Part shown: piece after piece, positions 49,893 to 59,371 of the stretch
Layout of the letters: each line of letters begins with the position of its first letter
How positions within the stretch are numbered: position 1 is the stretch's first letter
NCBI GenBank assembly: GCA_022776305.1
Contig: JALFIB010000113.1
Location: forward strand, 1 to 61,625
Direction of reading: 5' to 3'
Origin: Lachnospiraceae bacterium
GTDB lineage: Bacteria; Bacillota; Clostridia; Lachnospirales; Lachnospiraceae
DNA: 61,625 bases
The notes under the pieces: model-generated
The model's input: the letters and a program-made list of their open reading frames with translations, nothing else
Told to the model about the DNA's origin: nothing
Database searches by the model: none
Translations under genes and position numbers: made by a program

Positions 49893-50402
49893 ATGCAGGA
49901 TATATTACAAGTGGGAGCTGTGACCAATACACACGGGATTGCAGGGGAAGTGAAGGTTTTCCCCACCACAGATGACCCGAAACGTTTTAAAAAATTGAAA
50001 CATGTGCTGGTTGATTCCGGAAACGGGATGAAAGAGCTGGAGATAACAGGCGTTAAATTTTTTAAAAACATGGTGATCCTAAAGTTTAAAGGTTTGGACC
50101 GAATTGAAGATGTGATGGCATACAAAGGGAAGAATTTGTATGTGACCAGAGAAAACGCCGTAAAACTGAAAAAAAATGAGTACTTTATTGCTGATTTAGT
50201 GGGAATGGATGTTTTTACCGAGGATGGAGAACGCCTTGGTAGTTTAAGGAATGTGATACAGACAGGCGCAAATGACGTGTACGAAGTGGCGATGGAAAAT
50301 GGGAAAGATGTTCTGATCCCGGCTATCCGCCAGTGTATTATAGATGTAAACGTAGAAGAAGCAAAAATGACTGTCCATCTTCTGGAGGGATTGCTGGAAT
50401 GA
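49893..50402 (+). CDS. rimM: 16S rRNA processing protein RimM
   Basis: MQDILQVGAVTNTHGIAGEVKVFPTTDDPKRFKKL; GGAGG upstream of ATG 49893. Confidence 0.95.
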   Translation: MQDILQVGAVTNTHGIAGEVKVFPTTDDPKRFKKLKHVLVDSGNGMKELEITGVKFFKNMVILKFKGLDRIEDVMAYKGKNLYVTRENAVKLKKNEYFIADLVGMDVFTEDGERLGSLRNVIQTGANDVYEVAMENGKDVLIPAIRQCIIDVNVEEAKMTVHLLEGLLE

Positions 50403-51190
50403 ATTATTATGTAATGACGCTGTTTCCGGAAATGATCCAGCAAGGGATGAATACCAGCATTATCGGAAGGGCAATGGCAAAGGGGCTGCTTTCGCTGGAA
50501 ACAGTGAATATCCGTGATTATTCCGTGACGGGAAATGGCAGGATCGATGATTATCCCTATGGGGGAGGCGCCGGCATGGTCATGCAGGCAGAACCGGTTT
50601 ACAGGGCTTATGAAGCATTGCGAGAAAAAATTGGATCAAAACCACGTCTGATCTATCTGACACCTCAGGGTAAAGTTTTTAATCAGAAAATGGCAGAAGA
50701 GTTTGCCAAGGAAGAGGATCTTATCTTTTTATGCGGCCATTATGAAGGGATCGACGAACGTGTTTTAGAAGAAATTGCTACGGATTTCGTCTCCATCGGT
50801 GACTATGTGCTGACCGGAGGAGAACTTCCTTCTATGGTTATGATGGATTCCATTGCAAGAATGGTACCGGGTGTACTGAGCAATCAGGAGTCAGGCCAAT
50901 TTGAGAGCTTTCAAGGCAACCTTCTGGAATATCCCCAGTACAGCCGTCCGGAAGAGTGGAGAGGAAAAATAGTACCTCCCGTACTTCTTTCGGGACATCA
51001 CGGAAATGTAGACAGATGGAGAAGAAACCAGTCTATCCTGCGTACCTTGAGAAGCCGTCCGGAGTTATTGCTGGAAGTCGATTTTGACAAAAAGGATAGA
51101 AAGTTTCTGCAGTCACTTGTCCGTGGCGAGGCAGAAGAAACGATTACGGAAGAAGAGAAGAGTTTTTTAGCAAAACTTCTTGCATTTTAG
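50399..51190 (+). CDS. trmD: tRNA (guanine-N1)-methyltransferase
   Basis: MNYYVMTLFPEMIQQGMNTSIIGRAMAKGLL, YGGGAGMVMQAEP, CGHYEGIDERV, DYVLTGGELP. Confidence 0.97.
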   Translation: MNYYVMTLFPEMIQQGMNTSIIGRAMAKGLLSLETVNIRDYSVTGNGRIDDYPYGGGAGMVMQAEPVYRAYEALREKIGSKPRLIYLTPQGKVFNQKMAEEFAKEEDLIFLCGHYEGIDERVLEEIATDFVSIGDYVLTGGELPSMVMMDSIARMVPGVLSNQESGQFESFQGNLLEYPQYSRPEEWRGKIVPPVLLSGHHGNVDRWRRNQSILRTLRSRPELLLEVDFDKKDRKFLQSLVRGEAEETITEEEKSFLAKLLAF

Positions 51191-51208
51191 GATAAACCAT
51201 GGTAGAAT
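51180..51208 (+). promoter_or_regulatory. Predicted internal promoter for rplS
   Basis: TTGCAT-17 nt-TAGAAT. Confidence 0.5.
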
Positions 51209-51285
51209 GAAATGCGTTGTGAGAAAGAGATGGTCCTCTGTTACAGATTGTATTAAGAACATCCGAGAATATAAGGAGGCACACA

Positions 51286-51633
51286 ATGAACGAAATTATC
51301 AGAAACATCGAAGCTGCCCAGCTGAAGGCAGAAGCACCGCAATTTCGCGTCGGAGATACTGTTAAAGTTTACGGTAAGATCAAAGAGGGAAACCGTGAAA
51401 GAATTCAGGTATTTGAAGGCATCGTTATTAAGAAGCAGGGCGGAAGCGTAAGAGAGACATTTACAGTTCGTAAGAACTCAAACGGTGTTGGTGTTGAAAA
51501 GACCTGGCCGTTACATTCTCCGAACGTTGAGAAGGTAGAAGTTGTTAGACACGGTAAAGTAAGACGTGCAAAACTGACATACCTCAGAGGACGTGTAGGA
51601 AAGAGAGCCAAAGTAAAAGAACTGGTGAAATAA
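51286..51633 (+). CDS. rplS: Ribosomal protein L19
   Basis: [60 protein letters not shown]. Confidence 0.98.
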   Translation: MNEIIRNIEAAQLKAEAPQFRVGDTVKVYGKIKEGNRERIQVFEGIVIKKQGGSVRETFTVRKNSNGVGVEKTWPLHSPNVEKVEVVRHGKVRRAKLTYLRGRVGKRAKVKELVK

Positions 51634-51642
51634 TGAATGGAT

Positions 51643-51682
51643 CAGGGACAATTACATCATGTGAATTGTCCCTGTTTGCGTT
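51643..51682 (+). terminator. Hairpin terminator/attenuator after rplS
   Basis: CAGGGACAATT-acatcatgtg-AATTGTCCCTG followed by TTTGCGTTTT. Confidence 0.65.
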
Positions 51683-51710
51683 TTCGCAGAGAGAATAAAA
51701 GGAGTTTTCA

Positions 51711-52322
51711 ATGAGAAAAAGAAAAAACCAGACAAAGCAGCAGCCTGTGATGGAATTTGCAGGCCCTGTGATGAATCCGAAAAAAAAGCATTCTGTAGTC
51801 CGTAATATTTTCTTGTGGACCTTTGAAATCCTTGTTATCATTCTTTTTGCATATGTTGTGGTATACTTTTTTGGACAGTCAAGGACAAATATCGGACAGT
51901 CCATGGAAGTTACGCTCTCAGGCGGTGATACCGTACTGCTGAATGTTTTAGCTTATCAGGTGGGGTCTCCGAAGCGCGGGGATGTGGTCGCATTCAAACC
52001 GAACGGAAGCACAACTGGCCATTCAAGCATAAAGCGCATTATTGGTCTTCCGGGGGAAACGGTGCAGATCAAAGATGGGATGATCTATATAAACGGTGAA
52101 GTGTATCTTGAAAAGAAGAGCTATCCCGTTATGACGAATCCCGGCATGGCCAGCGAAGAGATCAAACTGGGGGATCGTGAGTATTTTGTGTTGGGTGACA
52201 ACCGCAACAACAGTGAGGACAGCCGGTTCGCAGATGTGGGACTGGTTAAGAGCGATTATATAGAGGGAAAAGTCTGGTTTGTGATCTCGCCTTCTGAACA
52301 TCGCGGATTATTAAAAGACTGA
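51711..52322 (+). CDS. lepB: Type I signal peptidase (copy 1)
   Basis: TM then GQSMEVTL, SIKRIIGLPGETVQIKDG, YFVLGDNRNNSEDSR. Confidence 0.92.
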   Translation: MRKRKNQTKQQPVMEFAGPVMNPKKKHSVVRNIFLWTFEILVIILFAYVVVYFFGQSRTNIGQSMEVTLSGGDTVLLNVLAYQVGSPKRGDVVAFKPNGSTTGHSSIKRIIGLPGETVQIKDGMIYINGEVYLEKKSYPVMTNPGMASEEIKLGDREYFVLGDNRNNSEDSRFADVGLVKSDYIEGKVWFVISPSEHRGLLKD

Positions 52323-52332
52323 GAGGTATCTT

Positions 52333-53184
52333 ATGAATTACCAATGGTATCCGGGACATATGACGAAAGCAAAGCGGATGATGCAGGAAGATATGAAATT
52401 GATCGATCTGGTCATCGAGCTGACTGACGCCAGAGTTCCCCTATCCAGCAGAAATCCTGATATCGATGAGCTTGGGAAGAATAAAGCACGGCTGATCCTG
52501 CTGAATAAATCTGACCTTGCAGATGAGAGGCAGAATGAAGTCTGGGCAGCATATTTTAAAGAAAAAGGGTATTTTACGGCTAAGATCGATGCCAGGAGCG
52601 GTGCCGGAATGAAACAGATACAGGAGATTATACGGGAAGCCTCTAAAGAAAAGACAGAACGGGACCGGAAACGCGGCATTTTAAACAGGCCTGTGCGTGC
52701 CATGGTAGTCGGAATCCCCAATGTCGGAAAGTCTACTTTTATCAATACCTTTGCCGGAAAGGCATGTGCCAAGACAGGAAATAAACCTGGAGTGACGAAG
52801 GGAAAACAGTGGATTCGGTTAAATAAAAATGTAGAACTTCTTGATACGCCGGGCATCCTTTGGCCGAAGTTTGAAGATCAAAGTGTGGGACTGAAACTTG
52901 CTGTGATAGGTTCAATCAAAGATGAACTCTTACAGACGGAAGAATTGGCAATGTGGATCATTTCCTTTTTGCGCGGCCGGTATGCCGGGTTCCTTTCCAA
53001 ACGTTACCAGATTGAGGAATTAGGTACAGAACCGGAAATCTTGGAAAAGATCGCCTTTGCAAGGGGATGCAGGCTGAAAGGAGACCTTCCGGATTACCAG
53101 AAAGCGGCAGCCTTGCTGGTGGACGACTTAAGAAGCGGAAAGCTTGGAAGGATCACGCTGGAATGTCCGGAAACCTTGTCTTAA
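52333..53184 (+). CDS. rbgA: Ribosome biogenesis GTPase YlqF/RbgA
   Basis: MNYQWYPGHMTKAKRMMQEDMKLIDLVIELTDARVPLSSRNP, NKSDL, GIPNVGKSTFIN (circularly permuted GTPase). Confidence 0.97.
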   Translation: MNYQWYPGHMTKAKRMMQEDMKLIDLVIELTDARVPLSSRNPDIDELGKNKARLILLNKSDLADERQNEVWAAYFKEKGYFTAKIDARSGAGMKQIQEIIREASKEKTERDRKRGILNRPVRAMVVGIPNVGKSTFINTFAGKACAKTGNKPGVTKGKQWIRLNKNVELLDTPGILWPKFEDQSVGLKLAVIGSIKDELLQTEELAMWIISFLRGRYAGFLSKRYQIEELGTEPEILEKIAFARGCRLKGDLPDYQKAAALLVDDLRSGKLGRITLECPETLS

Positions 53185-53227
53185 AATAAGTTTGTAAGAA
53201 TGAATGAAAAAGAAAGTGGTGATTAAG

Positions 53228-53815
53228 ATGAGCAATGAAAACATTCCTCAGGAAAACAGAGATGGAGGAGAAGCGAAGACAGATATGAAAAAAGAGATTT
53301 TGAGCTGGATATTTTATATTGGATTTGTCATCGTTTTGACGTATCTCATTATTACTTTTGTGGGACAAAGAACTGTGGTAGACGGAAGGTCTATGAATCC
53401 TACACTCAATGACCGGGATAATTTGATCGTAGAAAAGTTGTCCTATCGTTTCAGCGATCCGCAGCGTTTTGATATTATCGTGTTCCCGCCTCAGGGGGCT
53501 CCAAATGAGCATTATATCAAACGTATCATCGGCCTTCCGGGAGAGACTGTGCAGATCGATGAAGAAGGAAATATTTACATCAACGGCGAGATCCTGGAAG
53601 AAGATTATGGTCTTGAAACTATAGCAAATCCGGGACGCGCGAGCGAACCGATCACACTGGGAGACGATGAATATTTCGTACTGGGTGATAACAGGAACAA
53701 CAGTACCGACAGCCGTTCAGAGAAAGTGGGAAATGTAAAGCGTGATACGATCACAGGGCGTGCATGGCTGCGGATCTGGCCGCTGTCTGGTATCGGGTTT
53801 TTAAAACATCAGTAA
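53228..53815 (+). CDS. lepB: Type I signal peptidase (copy 2)
   Basis: VDGRSMNPTLNDRDNLIVEKLSYRF, HYIKRIIGLPGETVQID, YFVLGDNRNNSTDSRS. Confidence 0.95.
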   Translation: MSNENIPQENRDGGEAKTDMKKEILSWIFYIGFVIVLTYLIITFVGQRTVVDGRSMNPTLNDRDNLIVEKLSYRFSDPQRFDIIVFPPQGAPNEHYIKRIIGLPGETVQIDEEGNIYINGEILEEDYGLETIANPGRASEPITLGDDEYFVLGDNRNNSTDSRSEKVGNVKRDTITGRAWLRIWPLSGIGFLKHQ

Positions 53816-53831
53816 ATGGTGGTGAGGTAAA

Positions 53832-54383
53832 TTGCGTCAGAAACAGAAGAAAAGGAAAAGCATATGGAAAGAAATGATCAGCTGGTTTTTCTATCTGGTT
53901 CTTGTTTTTGGCGCAATTTTTCTGATTGTGCATTATGTGGGAGACAAGACTGTGGTGACTGGTGAGTCTATGAGTCCTACATTAAGCGACGGGGACAGCC
54001 TGATCGTCGATAAGATCTCTTATCATTTTATCGATCCGCGAAGATATGATATTGTTGTGTTCCCGTTTCAGTATCAGGAAGATACATTTTACATAAAAAG
54101 GATCATTGGCCTTCCTGGAGAGACGGTACAGATTTCGGAAGGAAAGGTCTACGTGAACGGTAAAGTTTTAAATGACCCATATGCTTATGAAGAGATCCGT
54201 AATCCGGGTCTTGCATCAGGACCTGTTACATTAGGACAGGATGAGTATTTTGTGCTGGGCGATAATCGGAACAACAGCATTGACAGCCGTGAACCAAGTG
54301 TGGGTGTGGTTTCCCGGGATGATATTGTGGGAAGAGCTGTGTTTTGCATATGGCCGGCGAACAAGATCGGCTTTTTAGGTTGA
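53832..54383 (+). CDS. lepB: Type I signal peptidase (copy 3; TTG start)
   Basis: VTGESMSPTLSDGDSLIVDKISYHF, FYIKRIIGLPGETVQIS, YFVLGDNRNNSIDSRE. Confidence 0.95.
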   Translation: MRQKQKKRKSIWKEMISWFFYLVLVFGAIFLIVHYVGDKTVVTGESMSPTLSDGDSLIVDKISYHFIDPRRYDIVVFPFQYQEDTFYIKRIIGLPGETVQISEGKVYVNGKVLNDPYAYEEIRNPGLASGPVTLGQDEYFVLGDNRNNSIDSREPSVGVVSRDDIVGRAVFCIWPANKIGFLG

Positions 54384-54457
54384 TAGGGCGAAATGAGATG
54401 GATGATTGAGACAAAAATATAAGAGAGAATGGGCTCTTAAGTAAACTGGAGCGTAAA

Positions 54458-55219
54458 ATGAAAAGTATTTCTGAAATTAAAAATGAATTTATGCAGGCCG
54501 ATGAACAGGCTCTTGAGGAACTGTATGAAAAGTATGCAGAGGATACCAGGAGTGGGGTCATCGGCTTGATTGCAACATATAAGAAAAAATCACAAAAGCT
54601 GCAGGCAGAATATGATAGGCTTGACGCAATGATGGCCTATGAACGGCAGTATGAGGCAAGTGGTTTCATCTGTGGGATTGATGAAGCAGGACGTGGGCCT
54701 CTTGCAGGTCCGGTGGTAGCAGGGGCTGTGATCCTTCCTAAGGGTTGCCGGATTTTATATTTAAACGACTCAAAGAAACTGACGGAGAAACGAAGAGAAG
54801 AGCTGTTTGATGAGATCAAAGAGAAAGCGGTCTGCTGGGGGGTGGGCATTGTATCACCTGCAAGGATCGACGAGATCAATATCCTGCAGGCAACGTATGA
54901 AGCCATGAGAGATGCAGTCAGCCAGCTGGATCCTGCACCAAACCTTCTTTTGAATGATGCGGTTACGATTCCACAGGTCAACATTCCGCAAGTCCCGATC
55001 ATAAAAGGGGACGCCAAGAGCCTTTCCATTGCAGCTGCCAGTGTACTGGCAAAAGTGACAAGGGACCGGCTGATGAAAGAATACGATAAAGTTATGCCGG
55101 AATACGGTTTTTCTTCTCATAAAGGTTATGGATCAGCTGCGCATATCGAAGCTCTTAAAAAGTATGGCCCATCTCCCATTCACAGGAAATCATTTATCGG
55201 AAATTTTGTAGAGGTGTAA
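54458..55219 (+). CDS. rnhB: Ribonuclease HII
   Basis: ICGIDEAGRGPLAGPVVAGAVILP, DSKKLTEKRREELF, SHKGYGSAAHIEAL. Confidence 0.97.
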   Translation: MKSISEIKNEFMQADEQALEELYEKYAEDTRSGVIGLIATYKKKSQKLQAEYDRLDAMMAYERQYEASGFICGIDEAGRGPLAGPVVAGAVILPKGCRILYLNDSKKLTEKRREELFDEIKEKAVCWGVGIVSPARIDEINILQATYEAMRDAVSQLDPAPNLLLNDAVTIPQVNIPQVPIIKGDAKSLSIAAASVLAKVTRDRLMKEYDKVMPEYGFSSHKGYGSAAHIEALKKYGPSPIHRKSFIGNFVEV

Positions 55220-55227
55220 TCAGCATA

Positions 55228-55581
55228 TTGAATAAAAGGGCAGTGGGAACGAAATATGAAGAAAAAGCAGCGTTATATTTGAAAGACCATGGGTATGAGA
55301 TCATACAGAAAAACTATCGCTGTAAAATAGGAGAAATAGACATTGTGGCATCCCAAGGGCCTTATCTGGTGTTTGTAGAGGTAAAGTACAGAATGGATGC
55401 ACATTCAGGAAGCGCATTGGATGCAGTAGGATATGGCAAACAACAAAAGATTTTAAAGACGGCAAAATGGTATCTGATGGAGCATAAAATTTCTTTTACC
55501 CATCCCTGCCGTTTTGATGTGGTTGCTTTTGACGGAGAAAGGATCAGCCTGTTACAGGATGCCTTTCAATATGGAGCATAG
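55228..55581 (+). CDS. YraN family protein (UPF0102)
   Basis: GTKYEEKAALYLKDHGYEIIQKNYRCKIGEIDIVASQGPYLVFVEVKYR. Confidence 0.95.
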   Translation: MNKRAVGTKYEEKAALYLKDHGYEIIQKNYRCKIGEIDIVASQGPYLVFVEVKYRMDAHSGSALDAVGYGKQQKILKTAKWYLMEHKISFTHPCRFDVVAFDGERISLLQDAFQYGA

Positions 55582-55594
55582 ATGAGGGAAGAAC

Positions 55595-56467
55595 ATGATG
55601 ACAGAAAGAAAAGAACTGAAACTGGTACGCAAGAAGGGAAATACTGTTTTGGAAGAAAAATGGAAAAACGGAGTGCTTTATTTTGCTTTTCCCCAGCTTT
55701 CGAAACTGACTTTCTGTGTACACGGGTTTTCTTCAAGGATCGGTGGTGTCAGTGAAGGAGAGTTTGCCCAGATGAACCTCAGTTTTACGAGAGGCGACAA
55801 GGAAGAATGCGTGAGGGAAAATTATAGGCGGATTTCTTCTGCTGTTGGGTTTGACCATGAAAAGATCGTCTGCTCAGACCAGACACATACCAACCATGTG
55901 CGTGTGGTGACTAGTCAGGACTGTGGTAAGGGATATTTACGCCCGAAGGATTATAAAGATATTGACGGTCTTATCACAAATGAACCGAGCGTGGTACTTG
56001 CTACTTTTTATGCAGATTGTGTTCCGCTGTATTTTGTGGATCCTGTTTCTAAGGTGATCGGGCTTTCACATTCCGGATGGAGAGGTACGGTAGCTGATAT
56101 AGCATCCGAAACAGTTCGTCTTATGACCGAGATTTACGGTTCAAAACCGGAAAACATTCTGGCTGCCATTGGTCCTTCTATTTGTCAGGACTGCTACGAA
56201 GTCAGTGAAGATGTGATAGAGCAGTTTCGTGAAAAGTATGACCGTTCCCTTTGGGAAAAACTGTTTTACAGAAAGGAAAATGGAAAGTACCAGCTGAACC
56301 TTTGGGAAGCCTGCAGACAGAATATGCTTAGTGCGGGCATCCTTCCAGAACATATTGAAGTGACGGATTTATGCACCTGCTGCAACCCAGAAATACTGTT
56401 TTCCCATCGCGCATCACAGGGGAGGCGGGGAAACCTTGCAGCCTTCCTTTCTATAAAAGAAAACTAG
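55595..56467 (+). CDS. pgeF: PgeF/YfiH-family polyphenol oxidase / purine nucleoside phosphorylase
   Basis: GFSSRIGGVSEGEFAQMNLSF, ADCVPLYFVDPVSKVIGLSHSGWRGTV, CTCCNPEILFSHR. Confidence 0.94.
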   Translation: MMTERKELKLVRKKGNTVLEEKWKNGVLYFAFPQLSKLTFCVHGFSSRIGGVSEGEFAQMNLSFTRGDKEECVRENYRRISSAVGFDHEKIVCSDQTHTNHVRVVTSQDCGKGYLRPKDYKDIDGLITNEPSVVLATFYADCVPLYFVDPVSKVIGLSHSGWRGTVADIASETVRLMTEIYGSKPENILAAIGPSICQDCYEVSEDVIEQFREKYDRSLWEKLFYRKENGKYQLNLWEACRQNMLSAGILPEHIEVTDLCTCCNPEILFSHRASQGRRGNLAAFLSIKEN

Positions 56468-56525
56468 GAAAAAGAACCAGAAAGACCTGAATGGTATAAA
56501 AGATAAAAACAATACAAAAAAGCAA

Positions 56526-56595
56526 TCAAAAAAGAGGCAGCTGCAAAATATAAGGATAGAGATTTCTAAACTATATTTTACAAAGCCTCTTTTTT
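56526..56595. terminator. Bidirectional terminator between pgeF and prs
   Basis: AAAAAAGAGGC...AAAATATA ... TATATTTT...GCCTCTTTTTT. Confidence 0.85.
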
Positions 56596-56600
56596 ATGGT

Positions 56601-57776
56601 TTATTTTCTATTTTGCATTTTTAAGAGAAGTTCATTGATCTTCTCGGTAGGTGTCTCAATCTTGCTGAGTGTCTGGTCATGATTCAGGGATTCAATGATG
56701 GTTGCCAAAAATCTTGTCATGTCTGCTTCGGCATAATATGGTTTTGTCAAGAGTGCAGGATCCCTGTAATTGAGGTTGGTAGTAACCACCTTCGTAATAT
56801 AGCCTTTTTCATAAAAATCATCAAATTTTTCAAATCCGTCTGTAAAGAGACCGAAAGTGGTACATACAAAAACACGTTTCGCTCCTCGTTCCTTGACTTG
56901 TTTTGCAACATCAAGCATACTGTCTCCGGAGGAGATCATATCATCGACAATGATCACGTCCTTGCCTTTCACAGAATCCCCCAGGAATTCATGGGCAACA
57001 ATGGGGTTTTTTCCATTTACAATAGTGGAATAATCACGTCTCTTGTAGAACATACCCATATCCACACCAAGAATATTGGAGAAGTATACAGCACGGCTCA
57101 TAGCGCCTTCATCCGGGCTGATGATCATCAGATGGTTGTTGTCTACTGAAAAATCCTCCACTGTGTCAAAAAGGGCTTTTAAGAACTGGTATGTGGGCAT
57201 GAAAGAATCAAAACCGCTGAGCGGGATCGCATTCTGGACACGCGGGTCATGGGCATCAAACGTGATAATATTCTGCACACCCATATCGATCAGTTCCTGA
57301 AGAGCCAGTGAACAGTCTAAAGACTCACGCTTGGAACGCTTATGCTGCCTGCCTTCATACAGAAATGGCATGACGACATTGATACGCTTCGCCTTTCCGG
57401 TAGCAGCAGAGATGATTCGTTTTAGATCCTGATAGTGATTGTCCGGTGACATATGGTTCTCGTATCCGCAGACACGATAAGTCAGGCTGTAATTGCATAC
57501 GTCAACGAGAATATATAAATCAGCACCTCTGACAGAGTCATTGATCTGGCCTTTTCCTTCGCCTGTGCCAAAACGGGGGCAGTGGCAGTCAAGAAGATAA
57601 GAATCTGCAATATATCCGGGCAGATAAGCAGCTTCCAAGTATACATTTTTAGAATTTTTTCTGGATTCTACTAAATGGCGGTCAACTGCCATACCCAGAT
57701 CACGACATCCTTCTAGTGCGGCAATTTTTAATGTGCCAACGGGTAAAATATGGTCCATTCTATCGATATCAGACAT
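56601..57776 (-). CDS. prs: Divergent, extended ribose-phosphate pyrophosphokinase (391 aa)
   Basis: INVVMPFLYEGRQHKRSKRESLDCSLALQEL, FDAHDPRVQNAIPL, PRPP loop VIIVDDMISSGDSML. Confidence 0.85.
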   Translation of the reverse strand: MSDIDRMDHILPVGTLKIAALEGCRDLGMAVDRHLVESRKNSKNVYLEAAYLPGYIADSYLLDCHCPRFGTGEGKGQINDSVRGADLYILVDVCNYSLTYRVCGYENHMSPDNHYQDLKRIISAATGKAKRINVVMPFLYEGRQHKRSKRESLDCSLALQELIDMGVQNIITFDAHDPRVQNAIPLSGFDSFMPTYQFLKALFDTVEDFSVDNNHLMIISPDEGAMSRAVYFSNILGVDMGMFYKRRDYSTIVNGKNPIVAHEFLGDSVKGKDVIIVDDMISSGDSMLDVAKQVKERGAKRVFVCTTFGLFTDGFEKFDDFYEKGYITKVVTTNLNYRDPALLTKPYYAEADMTRFLATIIESLNHDQTLSKIETPTEKINELLLKMQNRK

Positions 57777-57985
57777 GAAATACCTCCATAATCAGTTTTT
57801 CGTCGCATCATATTTATACCATTTTGTTTTTGAAGCGTCAAGGAATATGAAGGAAATTGTCGCAGAAAGTAAAAAAATGGGAAAACGATTAAGTAATGGA
57901 AGCTGCTTTAGGAAGGTGCGGGTTGCATTTTGTCCTTGGAAATAGTATGATTACGTTAATGAAAAAAAGGTAAAGTGAAGAGAAC

Positions 57986-59371
57986 ATGAAAAAGAAGAAC
58001 ATTGGACATAAGATAAAAGAAGTGGTTCCCGGCAGTATAGCTGAGGAACTTGAGGTGGAAGCAGGAGATACACTGATTGAGGTAAACGGGCAGCCGGTGG
58101 AAGACGTTTTTGATTATCATTATCTCACAAACGAAGAGTATCTGACTGTGCTGATCCGCAAGGCAGACGGTGAAGAATGGGAGCTGGAGATCGAAAAAGA
58201 ATTTGAGGAAGATCTGGGAATCGTTTTTGAAAATTCTTTGATGGATGAATACAGATCCTGCAGGAATAAATGTATTTTTTGTTTTATCGACCAGATGCCA
58301 AAGGGAATGAGGGATACGCTTTATTTTAAAGACGACGATTCAAGGCTGTCCTTTTTACAGGGAAATTACGTTACATTGACGAATATGAGTGACCACGATA
58401 TTGACCGGATCATTCAATATCATCTGGAGCCTATCAATATTTCTTTTCATACAATGAATCCGAAGCTGCGGTGCAAAATGCTGAACAACCGTTTTGCAGG
58501 AGACATTTTTCCCAAGGTAAAACGGCTTGCAGAGGCAGGGATCGAGATGAATGGGCAGATCGTGCTGTGCAAAGGGATCAACGATGGACAGGAACTGGAA
58601 TACTCCATAGAACAGCTGACGGACTATATGCCCTGTCTGAAAAGTGTTTCTGTGGTGCCGGTAGGGCTCACGAAGTTCAGGGAAGGATTGTACCCATTAG
58701 AGCCTTTTGATGGGAAGGATGCTGCTATGGTGATTGACTGCATTGAGAGATGGCAGAAAAAAATTTACAAAAGCAGTGGCTGCCATTTTATACATGCATC
58801 CGATGAATGGTATATTTTAGCCGGCAGGGATTTTCCGGAAGAAGAGCGGTACGACGGGTATCTCCAGCTGGAAAATGGCGTGGGGATGATGCGGCTTCTC
58901 TATGAAGAGACAAGACAGCAGATTCTTGGCATGGAAGGGGCGGAAGAGGAAAAGGTTTCTTCTATTTTAAAAGCAGGGAAACGTGAGATATCACTGGCAA
59001 CAGGGAAGCTTGCGGCCCCCCATATGGAGCGTCTTTATAGCTTAGTGAAGGAAAAATACTCAAATGTGGTGCTGCACATTTATGAAATAGAAAACCGCTT
59101 TTTCGGAGAGCGGATCACGGTTTCCGGGCTCATCACAGGCACAGACCTTTCTATGCAGCTGAAAGGGAAGGAATTAGGGACAGAGCTTTTACTCCCCGTC
59201 AGTATGATGCGGAGCGGAGAAAAAGTATTTCTTGATGACATGACGGTGGAACAGCTGGAAAATGCTTTACAAATCAAAGTTCGTATTGTAAAATCAAGCG
59301 GATGTGATTTTGTGAAGGCCCTTTTGGGCTTGGACGATGAGGAGATGGAAAAGGAGGACGCGGATGAGTAA
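57986..59371 (+). CDS. DUF512 family protein (PDZ-like + radical-SAM-like)
   Basis: PDZ-like N-terminus [76 protein letters not shown]. Confidence 0.93.
   Translation: MKKKNIGHKIKEVVPGSIAEELEVEAGDTLIEVNGQPVEDVFDYHYLTNEEYLTVLIRKADGEEWELEIEKEFEEDLGIVFENSLMDEYRSCRNKCIFCFIDQMPKGMRDTLYFKDDDSRLSFLQGNYVTLTNMSDHDIDRIIQYHLEPINISFHTMNPKLRCKMLNNRFAGDIFPKVKRLAEAGIEMNGQIVLCKGINDGQELEYSIEQLTDYMPCLKSVSVVPVGLTKFREGLYPLEPFDGKDAAMVIDCIERWQKKIYKSSGCHFIHASDEWYILAGRDFPEEERYDGYLQLENGVGMMRLLYEETRQQILGMEGAEEEKVSSILKAGKREISLATGKLAAPHMERLYSLVKEKYSNVVLHIYEIENRFFGERITVSGLITGTDLSMQLKGKELGTELLLPVSMMRSGEKVFLDDMTVEQLENALQIKVRIVKSSGCDFVKALLGLDDEEMEKEDADE

Noticed and set aside
49714-49923. 69-aa ORF in the khpA-rimM gap
   Set aside because: No RBS or recognisable domain; overlaps the structured region and the rimM start
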